NCBI GenBank assembly: GCA_016081115.2
Contig: JABTTQ020000072.1
Span: forward strand, 124,001 to 188,000
Direction: 5' to 3'
Origin: Rehmannia glutinosa
Lineage: Eukaryota; Streptophyta; Magnoliopsida; Lamiales; Orobanchaceae
Length of the DNA stretch: 64,000 nucleotides
Shown here piece by piece: positions 53,701 through 64,000 of the stretch. Made by a program: the position numbers and the translations under genes. How positions within the stretch are numbered: position 1 is the stretch's first letter; each line of letters starts with the position of its first letter. Under the pieces are notes generated by a model. That model was not told the origin of the DNA. It did no database searches and worked only from the letters and a program-made list of their open reading frames with translations.

Positions 53701-56595
53701 CATGGAATTTAATGGAATTTAGAATTCCATAACATTTTATGTGTCCTCAATTTGGATTTTTATAGAATCCATTAAATCTTGAGGTCCTCAACTTGGATTT
53801 TAATGTGTTCCACAAAAATCCAAAGATCCTCAAACATTCAAAGTGAGTTCCATGGATTTCTTTTATAAATGAATTTGGGATAATTTTGGTGGAATTGGAA
53901 GCTATATTTACGAAGTAGAAATTCCCACCTTCCCCTCGAATTCAAATTCTATTTTTCCAATAATAATAATAATAGTAACAGTATCAATAATAGCAGTAGT
54001 AGTAGTAATAATAATAATAAATATTGTCTATTGTAAAAAGAAAAAATAACATATTTTTCTCTCTTGTACCTCTAATCACGGATAGTCTTCTAATCTCAAT
54101 ATTTCAACGCAAATTCTACCTCAATTTTGTGAATAATCACTGTAGAGTTGATTTGTCGCATTGGTTCGATTAAATTTCTAATTTTATAGACAAATTAGTA
54201 GGAAACATTATTGTCGAATAATGCTTTGCTGGGAATCATTTGTTGATAAATTTCCAGTTCATCTTGATAGACGCATTATTTTTATGTTAAAAATGTGAAT
54301 TAAAATTATCTAGTAAAATTGTTATCATCAATGTTGTGTTGGTTAAATAATTATTTTAACAATAGTTGTTTATGGAACTATTTCATATTTTGACCATTTC
54401 AACTTATATTTTTTTGAAGTTTGTGAAACTATTATTATTTTTTTGTTAATGACTTTCTTTGAATATTTACTTTTTTTTTATGATCATGAAGTTATGCTAC
54501 TAGCTTCATAAAAATCATTAATTATATTTTTAGAACAATCAACAAATTCCACTAAAATTTACACTTCTATAGTATAAAATTCCATTAGAATCTGATGGAA
54601 GCCATGAAATTCTCTAAAAATCTTGAAATCCATTATTAACAATTCCTTCAAATTCCATGTTGAGGGCATCTTCCTTAGTTTGAATTTTTCTCCGCCAAAT
54701 GACTAAGATTTTGCTTATACCAAAACTTTTTCAAATGCTTTTAACATATTTTTCTTTTGACAGTTAAATACTCCATCTTTACCTTGATAAATCTCCATAC
54801 CCCGAAAGTGATGTAGCAGCCCTATGTCACTCATTTCATTTTAAAATTACATATGGTATTCTCCTTGTTACCAGAAAATAATAAGTCATCACTATGTAAA
54901 ACAAAAATGAGGGTGAACTTACCTTGAGTTTCTTATACAATGGTTAGTTTTACTGTTCTTCAAACCTTGAAGATTGAAATATGAGTTGGTTTGACAATAC
55001 AAAGCTCTTGGAGCTTGTTTTGGTCCATAAAAAGTTTTCTCCAATGGGTTTGTTGGGATAGTTTTCTCCAATGTTTTGCAAGGTACACAAATAAAATTAT
55101 TGTTTCAAAAAAAAAAAAAAAAAAAAAAGGTTTTGCAAGGTACAAAGGCGATAACCTATCAACTTACTTTAATAGCCAACAAAAATAAATATCTCAATTG
55201 TTCATCCATATTTTTGCCTCTTTTGATTTCTGATTTAAGCATAGAAAACTAATCTAAAAATTCATTGGTGTTTATATCACTCAATGCTTCAAGTGTTATT
55301 CTATTCATCACAACTTTGGTTGGACATCTATTCAACCAATAAATAACCATAAACCACTTCAGCCTAAAAGATTTTAGGCAAATCTTGACATGCAGTATGC
55401 CATTTGCCTAGAGATTTGATTTATCTATTCAAAACTCCATTTTATTTTGGATTGAAGTGAAATTATAAGGTGGAATAGCATGAAGGCGGTCCTTTCCAAT
55501 GAAATAAGGCAAGACTTATAGTAAAAGGATAGACACACCAACACATTATTGATTTTTGAGAAATTTTTGCACCAGTTGCTTGCGTTTTAGAAGAAAAGTC
55601 TACCTGTGGAACACAGATTAGGGTGGTTTAGACATCTAGCAAGCCCCTATTCCGCCTACCAAACGAGCCCTTAAGGTAAGACATGAATTTGAACATTTAA
55701 GTTTTTTTTTTTTTTTTTTTTTTTTTGTGTCTTGCAATATTTTCATTTAGCCAAAGTGCTTTTTTAATTGCTAATCTTGTTTATCCATAAGCAAAATTCC
55801 AAGCCTCAATAAAGTGTCTGCTATGTATTCTCACTTGCATGAATATTAGACTTGCAACACTCGAACTGCATATATTGCTGAATGATTTAGCTTTCTGCTA
55901 GAGTAATTTGGTGTCCACAAGGGGCCAAAATCAAACCTCAACACCCAAGTTTGTAGATACATACCTATTTCTACTTTGTTACTGATCTTGAGTCCTCACT
56001 TTGACGCTTGTAACTTACACTATTGTTGTGAATAAAGATAACATCTATCTAATTGACTCTCATGGTTTCTCTGGCAGTGCCGTTTAAGAGGCAAGATTGA
56101 TTCCAATGGTGTAGTGGCTGCTTTATTAGAAGAGCGATTTAATATGGGTCTTAATTTTATTCTTTCTGCTGAGGTTAGTAACAGCGGGGTTAAACTTTGT
56201 TTTCGTTTCCTTTTATGATTAATTACAAAATATACTCTTGAGGTTCAGTCTATTTACTAAAAACCCTACTATCTTTGAAAATTTCAAGTGCCCTTGATAT
56301 TTGTTTCTCTTTCACAAATTACACCCTCAAGAGGGTGGTATATAAGTAAATACCAAACTTGACAGGGTGTTTGTAATACCGTGAGGCGGTATTTGTAACT
56401 TTGTAAGACAATCGTTTTTCTTTTTTTAATTAGGCTAAATCTAGGAGTAGTTTTTGTAATTTGCCCTTTCTTTTATCTATCTTCACTCTCTTATTTCTTC
56501 TATGCGCTTTTAATGGGCTCAACAATTGTGTCTTGCAGATTGATCACCGAAAGAAAGATTACAAATTTGGTTTTGGCCTAACAGTGGGAGAGTAG
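47805..56595 (+). CDS. TOM40: Mitochondrial import receptor subunit TOM40
   Basis: Beta-barrel channel of the TOM complex in the mitochondrial outer membrane, through which nuclear-encoded precursors enter. Eleven exons by GT-AG sites: 47805-47952, 48842-48923, 49041-49140, 49222-49317, 49436-49486, 49714-49779, 51723-51824, 52642-52710, 52802-52885, 56078-56173, 56539-56595. They total 316 codons, close to the plant family length near 310, with no stop or frameshift. An Ala/Pro/Thr-rich start (MAILIPPTPATATTAPAAGS) is followed by YEEIHREALMS, FDFTKGLNQKFSLSHS, IPTAHYEFGANF, VMTDGRLNARL, SGIGYAARYNTDKM and the C-terminal beta-signal YKFGFGLTVGE (K-x-G-x-x-L-x-V). Introns 6 (1.9 kb) and 9 (3.2 kb) are enlarged by insertions. 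The MULE ends 58 bp before the ATG. Confidence 0.95.
48011..48032. repeat. (GT)n microsatellite in TOM40 intron 1
   Basis: About ten GT units in the first intron. Confidence 0.9.
49780..51722 (+). other. TOM40 intron 6, content
   Basis: 1943-bp intron, mostly AT-rich with a (TA)n run at 50734-50774. An 87-codon minus-strand frame (51253-50990) has balanced, coding-like composition (PCSITWMVNTGSQDKHGRLN) but no recognised family. It may be a captured gene fragment. No transposon ends were found. Confidence 0.5.
50734..50774. repeat. (TA)n microsatellite
   Basis: About twenty TA units in intron 6 of TOM40. Confidence 0.95.
53686..54674. mobile_element. MITE-like element in TOM40 intron 9
   Basis: About 990 bp. 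The left end, GGGTTGTCCCCAACCATGG followed by aatttaatgg, and the right end (ccttcaaattccatgttgagggcatc) are imperfect inverted repeats, and the interior carries further copies of attccat/atggaat. It includes an (AAT)n/(AGT)n microsatellite at 53960-54020. A target duplication could not be fixed. Confidence 0.6.
55073..55144 (+). mobile_element. Tiny poly(A) retroposition with 15-bp target duplication
   Basis: The 15-mer GTTTTGCAAGGTACA occurs at 55073-55087 and again at 55130-55144. Between them lies a short piece (caaataaaattattgtttc) followed by a run of about 22 A. AATAAA sits about 15 bases before the A-run, as in an mRNA 3' end. This is the expected form of an extremely 5'-truncated retroposed transcript or LINE in intron 9. 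Confidence 0.8.
56217..56467. mobile_element. MULE-type MITE in TOM40 intron 10
   Basis: About 250 bp with ends like taattacaaaatatactcttga and the complement of tagtttttgtaatttgccc. It has the same style of end as the element at 63120-63402. The flanks TTCCTTTTA and TTTCTTTTA agree at 8 of 9 bases, consistent with a Mutator-length duplication. Confidence 0.5.
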
Positions 56596-57340
56596 GGTAG
56601 TGTAAAACCATATTCGTTGCGAGTCTCAACTGATGGTTGCAAGCATCAGCAGGATTGGGGATCCTCTTTCCCTTTAATCAAAGAATGATCAGTTTTGAGT
56701 TTGGTTGAGTGAACATTATTTGTTGTCACCAGGAGCTGCTACAACATAAAAGATTCAGTAGTAGTTGATTTTGCAGGTTGGCATATTCATTTCCTGTGAG
56801 ACTCTGGATTTTATCATTATAATCGATATTAGTTATTTACTGATATGACTAATTGTGTGGTGGGTTCAGAATAAAATTTATGATAACCTTGAGATGTTAA
56901 GTCATGTGGTCAAATGATATAGGGAAATTTGCATGAGAATATGTTTTGAGACTCTTGTGATTGGTTGAAGTTGTTTCTAAGCACTTAAAGGTCTCAATTC
57001 AAATGCATTCAAGTAGTCACTTGTGTGAAACGATGTTCACATTTGATGAAAGACTGTTGTAATTTTTTTTTTTTTTTTTTGTATATTGTTGGTTATATTT
57101 TGATATTTGAATTGATCATTTTACTCTAAAGAACCAATCGATTTCTTTATGAAAACGGCTCTAAGTTTATTGAAGTTCTCAGTGTGTGTGTGTGTTGTGT
57201 GTGTGATATTATTTTTTTTTTTTTGTGTGTGATTATCAGATAAATATTATTTTTTGCATAGTGTGATTCAAAACTATCTATACAGTATTGCTAGTATCAT
57301 TAGTGATTAGTACCAATTTGACCCCACCATTCAACTAAAT
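56596..57340 (+). other. TOM40 3' region
   Basis: Downstream of the TOM40 stop. A possible poly(A) signal AATAAA lies at 56870-56875, about 275 bp after the stop. Poly(T) at 57062-57080 and a (GT)n patch at 57180-57205 follow. No gene. Confidence 0.5.
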
Positions 57341-57346
57341 TACAAT

Positions 57347-57447
57347 AAATGAAATCAACATTATGGTTATCACGACATCAAACTGCTATCAAAAAAAAAA
57401 AAAATGAAATCAACATTATGGTTATCACGACATCAAACTGCTATCAC
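57347..57447. repeat. 45-bp direct repeat separated by an A-run
   Basis: The same approximately 45-bp segment, starting aaatgaaatcaac and ending aactgctatca, occurs twice with about 12 A between. It is either a tandem duplication or a poly(A)-only insertion with an unusually long duplication. Confidence 0.85.
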
Positions 57448-58480
57448 ATGCTACACATCAGATAACTCCTTAAATCATAAATTTTTATTATCCAAATACA
57501 TCTATTGAGATTTTCAACTCCACCAAGATTTTTTATAAAGTATATATTAAATTTAGATTCGATCCAATCAATAATCTCATGAATCCCCAATTTGATTAAG
57601 GTATTCGATGATTACATCTTCCAAACAGTTGAAATCATATTGTTTTGACGTGGAGTGATTGGACGGTATTTGGACCTACCACTAGTACTAGTTGCCAATT
57701 CTGAATATATTTATTGAGGTTTTACTTAATTATTTATTTCTTTCGATGGGGCCTCGGTAAAATTAGTGGTGAAAAATGAAAATAATAAAGGTATGAATTA
57801 TGACATTCTAGCGCACTGTGAATCTTAATGTTGTCGTTATATAATCTAAATCATTTGGTATTTTTAATAAAGAATTTCTTGCAAAGTAGTTGAACCACTT
57901 GTTAAAAAATTGTGACATTTTGTTGAATCTCGTTAATGGCGTAATATAATTTAAATCTGTTGATATATTTACATTAATTTTGTTTTTGGCAGTGGAGTCA
58001 CTAGTTCAATGGTTATAATTAGTATTTATTTATTGGGCAAATATGTAGGATTGTATTCCATGTGCAAGATGACTCATTCATCCAAGAAGTAAGAAGACTA
58101 AGAACATTGTTTTTTGTGGTCCCCATTAACCAAAATACTGTTCCCCTTTGTGGGTCTTATCTGAGCCTTATCCCATCACAGGAAGGAAAACGATTCTCTT
58201 TCTTTTTCTATTTTTAGGTTTTATATTTTTAGATATTTTGAAAGATATTTATTATTATTTTGTCTAAGAATTGATATTGATATTCTTTTATGTCTAAGAT
58301 ATTGATATTCTTTTATTACTACTGTTATCCAATCGAAAATAGACAAATAATCTAATAAATATATGTCAATAACTAAAAATAGAAAAAGAAAGAGGAATCT
58401 ATATTTTTTGAATTGAGTGAAAGGGCTATTTCGACCCATTTCCACTTTAGTTAATATTGTAAAATCTATATTTTCTATGG
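57448..58480. other. Intergenic, nothing recognised
   Basis: AT-rich. Around 58220-58330 gatattgatattcttttat is repeated twice. No gene, RNA or transposon end is recognised. Confidence 0.5.
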
Positions 58481-58984
58481 GGTCGGCATGTTCTCCTCTA
58501 TGAAGGAGTTTTTCGTTGCCCTTAGGGTTTATCAGTTAGGGTTTCCCCTTTTTGCCGATGGTCCCCGTCTTTCGTCCGGCTTCTAGTTGTCGTTGTCTAG
58601 CTAGGTTCCCTTTTCCCTTTGTTTTTCGTCTGCCTTTGAGTCTCTGTCGCGTTTTGATTTTCCTTTCCTTGTTTTTCAGTTTTTTTCGCTCTTTCTCCTG
58701 CGCGTCGCCCTTATCGTTTTCTCTTTTCTACATTTTCTTCTTTGTTTTCTGCGTTTTCTTTGTCTTTTGCAGGGTGCAGGAGTGTTGCGGCTTCCGTTAG
58801 ACATTCATCGACCACACCAGGCCTCCCTAGGGTTTCGATTGCAGGCTTCGTCACTATTGGTCTGGATTCAACATCTGAACGGGTTTATTTCTGAGTTTCG
58901 AATCTGCAGGTATAGGCCCCGGGATATTATGGAGGAGTTGACAGTGAAGGAAGAAGAGGTTGTGGACTTGGGCGACCCTAGCGC

Positions 58985-60700
58985 AAATACATCCTACAAA
59001 AGCACCCGGACCGGACGGTATGCCTGCATTATTTTATCAAAATTTTTGGCCCATTCTTAACTCGGATATTATCTTTGCCGCCCTCTTGATTTTAAATGGT
59101 GGGACAAGTCCTCGTTTATTAGATAACACCTTCATTGTCTTAATCCCTAAGAAGAAGAATCCGGAACTTGTGACTGATTATCGACCTATTAGTTTGTGTA
59201 ATGTCCTGTTTAAATTGATCACGAAAACAATTGCTAATAGCTTAAACTGGTCTTACCCTTCCTCATTCATCACACCCAGTCTGTTTTTCGTCCCGGTTAC
59301 TCATAATCGATAACACCCTACTTGCTTTTGAAATCTTTCATCGTATAAAACATAATTCACTAAAAAAGAGGTTTTTTGCTTTTAAGCTAGACATGTCCAA
59401 AGCATATGATATAGTTGAATGACTTTTCTTACATCGGGTCATGTTAAAATTGGGGATACCGAGTTCTTTTGTGAATATCATTATAAAATGTGTTAACTCA
59501 GTCTCATTCTCTATTCTTCTTAATGGTCGGCCAGGCACCCCTTTTTCCCCATCTCGTTGGCTCCATCAAGGAGACCTCCTTTCTCCTTATTTGTTTCTTT
59601 TTTGTGTAGAGGCTTTCTCATCATTGATATGTAAGGCGGAATTGGGTGGGCGTATTCATGGAATCAAAGTTTGTAGAACCACCCCAGAAGTATCGCATCT
59701 TTTCTTCGCCGATGATAGTATCATTTTTGGACGAGCCAACGAAAGAGAAATAGATCAAACACGGAGTATCATAGAGGCTTATGAAAAGGCCTCGGGCCAA
59801 CGAATTAATTTCCAGAAATCTGAAGTCTCATTTAGCAGAGGAGTGAGTACGGAGATAAGGGATGCTCTTGCCGACAGATTGGGGGTTACAAAAGTGGAGA
59901 AACACACTCTTTATCTTGGAATCCCGACAGTCGTGGGGAGGTCGAAAAAAAAAATATTTGCAAGGATGGTTGATCGGATTAAGAAGAAGCTCAAAGATTG
60001 GAAAGGACGATTTTTATCCAATGCGGGTAAAATGATTCTTATTCAATCGGTTGCCCGTGCTATACCATCATATTTGATGAGTTGATTTATGTTCCCCAGA
60101 AACATATACAATCTCATTAACTTTATTATTAGTAATTTCGGTGGGGGCAATGAAAAGAGAAAGAAGAATTCATTGGAAGTCGTGAGCTCTTTTGTGCCGA
60201 CCTAAGAAAGATGGGGGATTGGGATTTCGGGATTTGCAGTGTTTAATGAAGCGATGTTGGCTAAGCAGGGGTGGCAGTTAATTCATAACGAGAGCTCCCT
60301 TCTATCCAAAGTTTTGAAGCAATGATACTTATCCTAGAGGATCTTTCGAGATGCTACAATCGGCCATTTTTCTATCATTTACATGGAGAAGCATTGTAGA
60401 AAGTAGGAAGATCATTAGGGGAGGTATGCGTTGGAACATTGGAGATGGTGAGCGAGTTAGCATATGGGACGACCCATGGCCGCTGGATCGGCCTGTTTTC
60501 ACTCCAATCCAAACCCTCCGGCAAGCGAGGAAGGTTTTATGGGTTAAGGACCTCATTTGCCCCACAACTAGGAGTTGGCGGACATATTTGATCACTCGGT
60601 TTTTCACGATGGTGGAGGGCAGACTATTATGTCCATCCTCTAAGTTCCACTAGGAGAGAGGATAAATTGGTGTGGCATTTCTCAAAGGATGAAAAATATT
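58985..60700 (+). pseudogene. LINE reverse transcriptase
   Basis: Copies LINE RNA at the target site. Visible blocks: IHPTKAPGPDGMPALFYQNF, TFIVLIPKKKNPELVTDYRP, ISLCNVLFKLITKTIANSL, then FKLDMSKAYD, LLNGRPGTPFSPSRWLHQGD, LLSPYLFLFCVEAFSSLI, the catalytic core HLFFADDSIIFGRA (FADD), INFQKSEVSFS and YLGIPTVVGRSKKKIFARMV. Breaks lie near 59310, 59420 (stop) and 60085, after which the linker has many stops. The longest intact piece is 59441-60085. Confidence 0.9.
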
Positions 60701-61259
60701 GGGTGAAATCGGGTATAAGGTTGTGAAGGCTTTAAAAGAGAGTGATACCAACTTTTCGACATCCTCATGCACTAGTAGTAGCTTATGGAAATGGGTGTGG
60801 GCTCCATCCATCCCTAACAAAGTAAGAATATTCATGTTGTGATGTATAAATGGCATTCTTTCGATAAAACGAGCATTGAAGGATAGATGAGTCAACATGA
60901 GTGTTATTTGCGGTAGATGTGGCTTGGTGGAAGAAACATCCGAAACATGCCTTAAGGGACTGTGAGTGGAATGTATTTTATGGCGGCGTCACCTCTTGGA
61001 TCCGACTTCCTCATACTGGCGCGATGGACGATGGGAGACTGGATTGAGATGTTCGGATGCGAGGGATGAAGAGAGACATGACTTATTTGCTATGTTATTA
61101 TGGGGTGCTTGGTGGGCAAAAACGAGCAAAATTTTGCAAAGGTGTTCGTGATCGTCAAGCATTATCCACAAGGGGACATCTAACAAACTCCATGAACACA
61201 CTCAAGCAATGAGGATGAAGGATAAAAATGAGGCGGGCTTGAAGGGCAACACAAAGTGG

Positions 61260-61739
61260 ATCCCCCCAGATACAAATACGATAAAAATTAACACGGACGC
61301 TTCTATCAAAGAGGGAGAATGAATAGGGATTGGTGTCATTTTGAGGGATCATAATGGACAGATTGTTTCGACAATATCCAGACTGATTCCAATGGCATAT
61401 GACGTAGCGGTTGCGGAAGCTATTGCGTGTAGAGAAGGGATGATGCTCGCAAAGGACCTAGGCATACGAAAGGTGGATCTCGAATCCGACAATATAAATC
61501 TGATCCAGCGCCTTAAGAACCGAACTGAAGACCTTTCTTATTTAGGGAATATTGTTTCCGACATTTTTCATATTATCTCTGCTTTTGATTTTGTTTTTCC
61601 TAGTTTTGTTAGGAGGTCGGGAAATATTCTAGCCCACCACCTATCACGTTTTTCTTTTTCTTTTGCTGGGTCTAAGCCAAGGATCGGGGACATTCCTGAT
61701 TACTTAGTGGACTTGGTTGCTTTAGACATGACTCCTTAA
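61260..61739 (+). pseudogene. LINE RNase H domain (RVT_3-type)
   Basis: C-terminal ribonuclease H typical of plant LINEs. After NTDASIKE-like text (first Asp) a stop interrupts at about 61320. The frame continues with GVILRDHNGQIVSTISRLIP, AVAEAIACREGMMLAKDLGI (Glu), VDLESDNINLIQRLK (Asp) and NILAHHLSRFSFSF, to a stop at 61737-61739. It may degrade the RNA template after first-strand synthesis. Confidence 0.85.
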
Positions 61740-61771
61740 TCTATATTATTCTCCTTTACCTAAAAAAAAAT

Positions 61772-62182
61772 ATCTTAGTACTTGACAAAATAAAACACGT
61801 AACTTTGATTTTTTTTTTCCAATAATTTATTAGTAACTAAAATGGATTTTTATTTTTCGGTTTAAAGTTTGATTTTAAGCTACTCTATGTAGTAGATACA
61901 ACTCCTAATGGCTAATAATCTCAACTCGAGCTATAAATTTAACATAAACTCAATTGGTATTTGATCGTTAGCCCAATCGTTTTTAATAATATAGAAAGAC
62001 AAAGCATTACCCTTGTATTTTTTCTCCCAACTATTCCAAAAAAGGATGTGATAACACACTATGATGAAAATGAGAACAACCATCCATGATCCTCGCCCAT
62101 CGGTCCAGGTTAGGTCACAAATCGAGGTTCGAGTCTTCGGGGCACAACGGTGGAACAATTAATATTGAAGGCTTCAAGCGTC
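61772..62182. other. Intergenic, nothing recognised
   Basis: AT-rich until 61930; 61930-62160 has a 75-codon minus-strand frame without recognised domain. A patch near 62095-62150 (ggtccaggttaggtcacaaatcgaggttcgagtc style) has a box-B-like ggttcgagtc but no convincing box A. Confidence 0.4.
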
Positions 62183-62190
62183 AGTGTGAG

Positions 62191-62818
62191 TAGGGCTGTA
62201 AACGAACAGAGCGTTTGGCAAACTACTCATAAACAAGCTCGAATATTGTTCGTTTATGTTTGTTTATTTAGTTAAACGAACAAATTTTAGGGCTCGTTAA
62301 ATAAACGAACAGAGCTTGAACAATCCTATACGCGTTCATTAATAGCTCGTGAACAAGCTCGTTTAGTGTTCGTTTATAAATGTTCATGAACAAGCTCGTA
62401 TAGTATTTGTTTAGAATTGTTCGTGAACAAGCTCGTTAAGGGCTCGACTATTAGCTCGATTATTATTCAATTAATAATAAATAAGGTTACTTAATTTAAA
62501 AATAAATAATTTAAATATTGATATTTGTTTGTTTGCTTGTTTGTTCGTTCGTGAACAAAATTATTGATTGTTCACTTAACAATTTATGAACACAAATTCG
62601 AATGTAAACTTGTTCACGAACACGTAATCTTAACACGAACTCGAATATAAACATGTTGGGGAACATGTTCGTGAACAAACCGAATATTTCAAAAATTAAA
62701 TGAACGAACACGAACACAAATTTAACAATCAATCGAGCTCGAGCCGAAGCTCAATGTAACCAAATATAAATAAATATTTGGCAACAACACAGCTCGGCTC
62801 GGCTCGGATCGTTTACCA
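62191..62818. mobile_element. Non-autonomous hAT element with 8-bp target duplication
   Basis: Perfect 8-bp duplication AGTGTGAG (62183-62190 and 62819-62826). Ends are TAGGGCTGTAAACGA on the left and TCGTTTACCA on the right (short inverted repeats). The interior is packed with gttcgtgaacaagctcg-type motifs in both orientations. No coding sequence. Duplication length and ends point to hAT. Confidence 0.85.
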
Positions 62819-62839
62819 AGTGTGAGAGAGGTGGAACTC

Positions 62840-63085
62840 GGTGGGAACATGTGCTAGGTGGATAGAGGGGAGTCCATCATGGAGCAATCACTTAGAGGAC
62901 TACTCATCATGGCGCAATAGTTGAGGATATTAGGGACCTGAGAGCCATTATACATTTCTCGCGGTTTACATAGAGGTTGATGATATTAGGGACGTGAAAG
63001 TCATTGTACATTTCTCGCGGTTTACATGGGACAATAGTTGAGAATATTAGGGATCTTCCGGGATCTTCCTGAGTGGCCTACTCAT
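62840..63085. repeat. Imperfect tandem repeats
   Basis: Repeated units: gatattagggac(c/g)tga, then catttctcgcggtttacat, at about 62930 and 62980; and ggcgcaatagttgag / gggacaatagttgag. Unit length is 55-65 bp. Confidence 0.7.
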
Positions 63086-63119
63086 AGTCATATGGGAACA
63101 TGAACCTCTATATAAAAAT

Positions 63120-63402
63120 GGTTAATTACAAAAAGTACCATTGAGATTTGACCTAATTACAAAAAAATCCAGTTAACTTTTAAAATTACAAAAAATACAC
63201 CTGAGGTTCTATTTTGTCTAACACTTAAACTCTTCATACGCAAAATATTTCAAAATCCCCCTTCATATTTATAAAAACATTGCATTTTACCACTTAACTT
63301 TAATACTGAATCAAACATCAGGGGTACAATTTGTAATTTTAAAAGTTGGATGGTTTTTTTTATAATTAGGTCAAATTTCAGGGGTATTTTTGTAATTATC
63401 CC
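63120..63402. mobile_element. MULE-type MITE with long inverted ends
   Basis: 283 bp. The left (ggttaattacaaaaagtacc...gacctaattac) and right (ataattaggtcaaatttcag...tttttgtaattatccc) halves are complementary over roughly 80 bp. Flanks TATAAAAAT and TATAAAAAA agree at 8 of 9 bases, the Mutator duplication length. Confidence 0.7.
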
Positions 63403-63411
63403 TATAAAAAA

Positions 63412-64000
63412 TGGGAAATGAGAACAGCCTCATTAAATAATCAATCACAAAGATGATCCATATATTAATAAACTTATTTTGGCTGTTCCTTGGTACTGAG
63501 TACAAAGCACATCATGGCCTGTCCTAATCTTAATCCAATTTAAGCTATTATCTATGCAATTGGTATCTTTCCAAGATAAGAATCTTTGAAAATCAGCAAT
63601 TAGTGAATTAGATATATCATAATATATGAATATGGAAAATTCTTGGTGGGCCCTTAACATGTTGCTTCTCAATAATTCAAATCCTTGATATGTGGTTGGC
63701 ATTATGGATAATCAATCATGATTAATTCACAAACAATTCAAGGGTCATCATCTTTTCATCAGGGCTAAATGGCTAATAAGTACTACCTAGCTTATAACCT
63801 TAATTGTAAAATTGGTCCTGTAATTATGAGAATTGCATTTCTGGTCGTTTTATATTTTCAATTAGTAAATTAGGACTTTAACTTAAAATAATCGGCACAC
63901 TGAGGACAAATTGGGCCAGAGTTTTACAAATTGACCGGACTTGCTAATATGGCACCATAAAGTCCTAATTTGCCACTCGAAAAAAATTAAAGGACTAAAA
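63412..64000. other. Intergenic with an inverted repeat at the window edge
   Basis: No gene. Arms aaattaggacttta (63867-63880) and taaagtcctaattt (63958-63971) form an inverted repeat that may be part of another MITE running out of the window. Confidence 0.4.

Larger units (their letters stand above)
58481..61771 (+). mobile_element. LINE (L1-like) with large internal deletion
   Basis: Non-LTR retrotransposon. A GC-richer 5' region with agggtttatcagttagggttt (58520-58550) leads to an apparent ORF1 start MEELTVKEEEVVDLGD at 58930. Within a few bases this runs into the ORF2 reverse transcriptase (from about 58985), so most of ORF1 and the AP endonuclease have been deleted. RT, a zinc-binding/linker region full of breaks and a C-terminal RNase H follow. 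It ends in a short A-run (61763-61771). Target duplications were not found. Confidence 0.85.

Noticed and set aside
55700..55727. Minus-strand retroposon suggested by a run of about 25 T
   Set aside because: No flanking direct repeat was found on either side, so it is most simply a homopolymer in the intron.
62095..62155. A second SINE or tRNA around a box-B-like ggttcgagtc
   Set aside because: No box A at the right distance and no tail; too weak.

Overview
The window is nuclear DNA of a flowering plant, most likely a eudicot; the species cannot be named from the sequence. The evidence is AT-rich DNA with GT-AG introns, one conserved plant gene in eleven exons (TOM40, mitochondrial outer-membrane import channel), and a dense nest of plant transposable elements of nearly every class. 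No bacterial-type operons, CRISPR arrays or rRNA genes are present.

Layout. 1-9.1 kb: the right end of a CACTA transposon carrying an inserted Sirevirus-like (Ty1/copia) LTR retrotransposon. That element has a shortened gag and an unrelated second ORF but no pol, so it is non-autonomous. 9.1-12.8 kb: a broken minus-strand Ty3/gypsy element. 12.8-17 kb: a minisatellite, a MITE, a copia RT scrap and a dead Mutator-like (MULE) transposase. 17.8-19.9 kb: a hAT relic with perfect 8-bp target duplications and a nested solo LTR that has its own 5-bp duplications. 20-29.7 kb: a short-LTR copia remnant, then two decayed copies of a second non-autonomous LTR family with nested LTRs. 29.7-38.1 kb: a nearly full-length minus-strand Sirevirus-type copia element (gag, protease, integrase, RT, RNase H), broken by several frameshifts.

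38.1-47.7 kb: a SINE-like tRNA head, a MITE, then an 8.7-kb MULE with 115-bp terminal inverted repeats and a perfect 9-bp target duplication. The MULE encodes a Mutator transposase on the minus strand and a DUF1985-Ulp1 cysteine protease gene on the plus strand, the Kaonashi (KI) type of MULE. It sits only 58 bp upstream of the TOM40 start codon, apparently inside the leader of that gene. 47.8-56.6 kb: TOM40, 316 codons, intact by eye, with MITEs and a tiny poly(A) retroposition in its introns. 58.5-61.8 kb: an internally deleted LINE with RT and a C-terminal RNase H. 62-64 kb: a non-autonomous hAT element, short tandem repeats and MULE-type MITEs.

The most interesting signal is in the LTRs of the two Sirevirus-like families (0.99-8.9 kb and 29.7-38.1 kb). 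Downstream of the TATA box each LTR carries an array of four to seven short hairpins that mostly share a GUGGU loop, and the stems show compensatory base changes between families. The families also share GC-rich GTCGACCGG-type palindromes in U3 and four purine-tract copies before the 3' LTR. This supports an autonomous/non-autonomous pair that shares cis signals, and a candidate structured RNA element in the leader. All coordinates and comparisons were made by eye.
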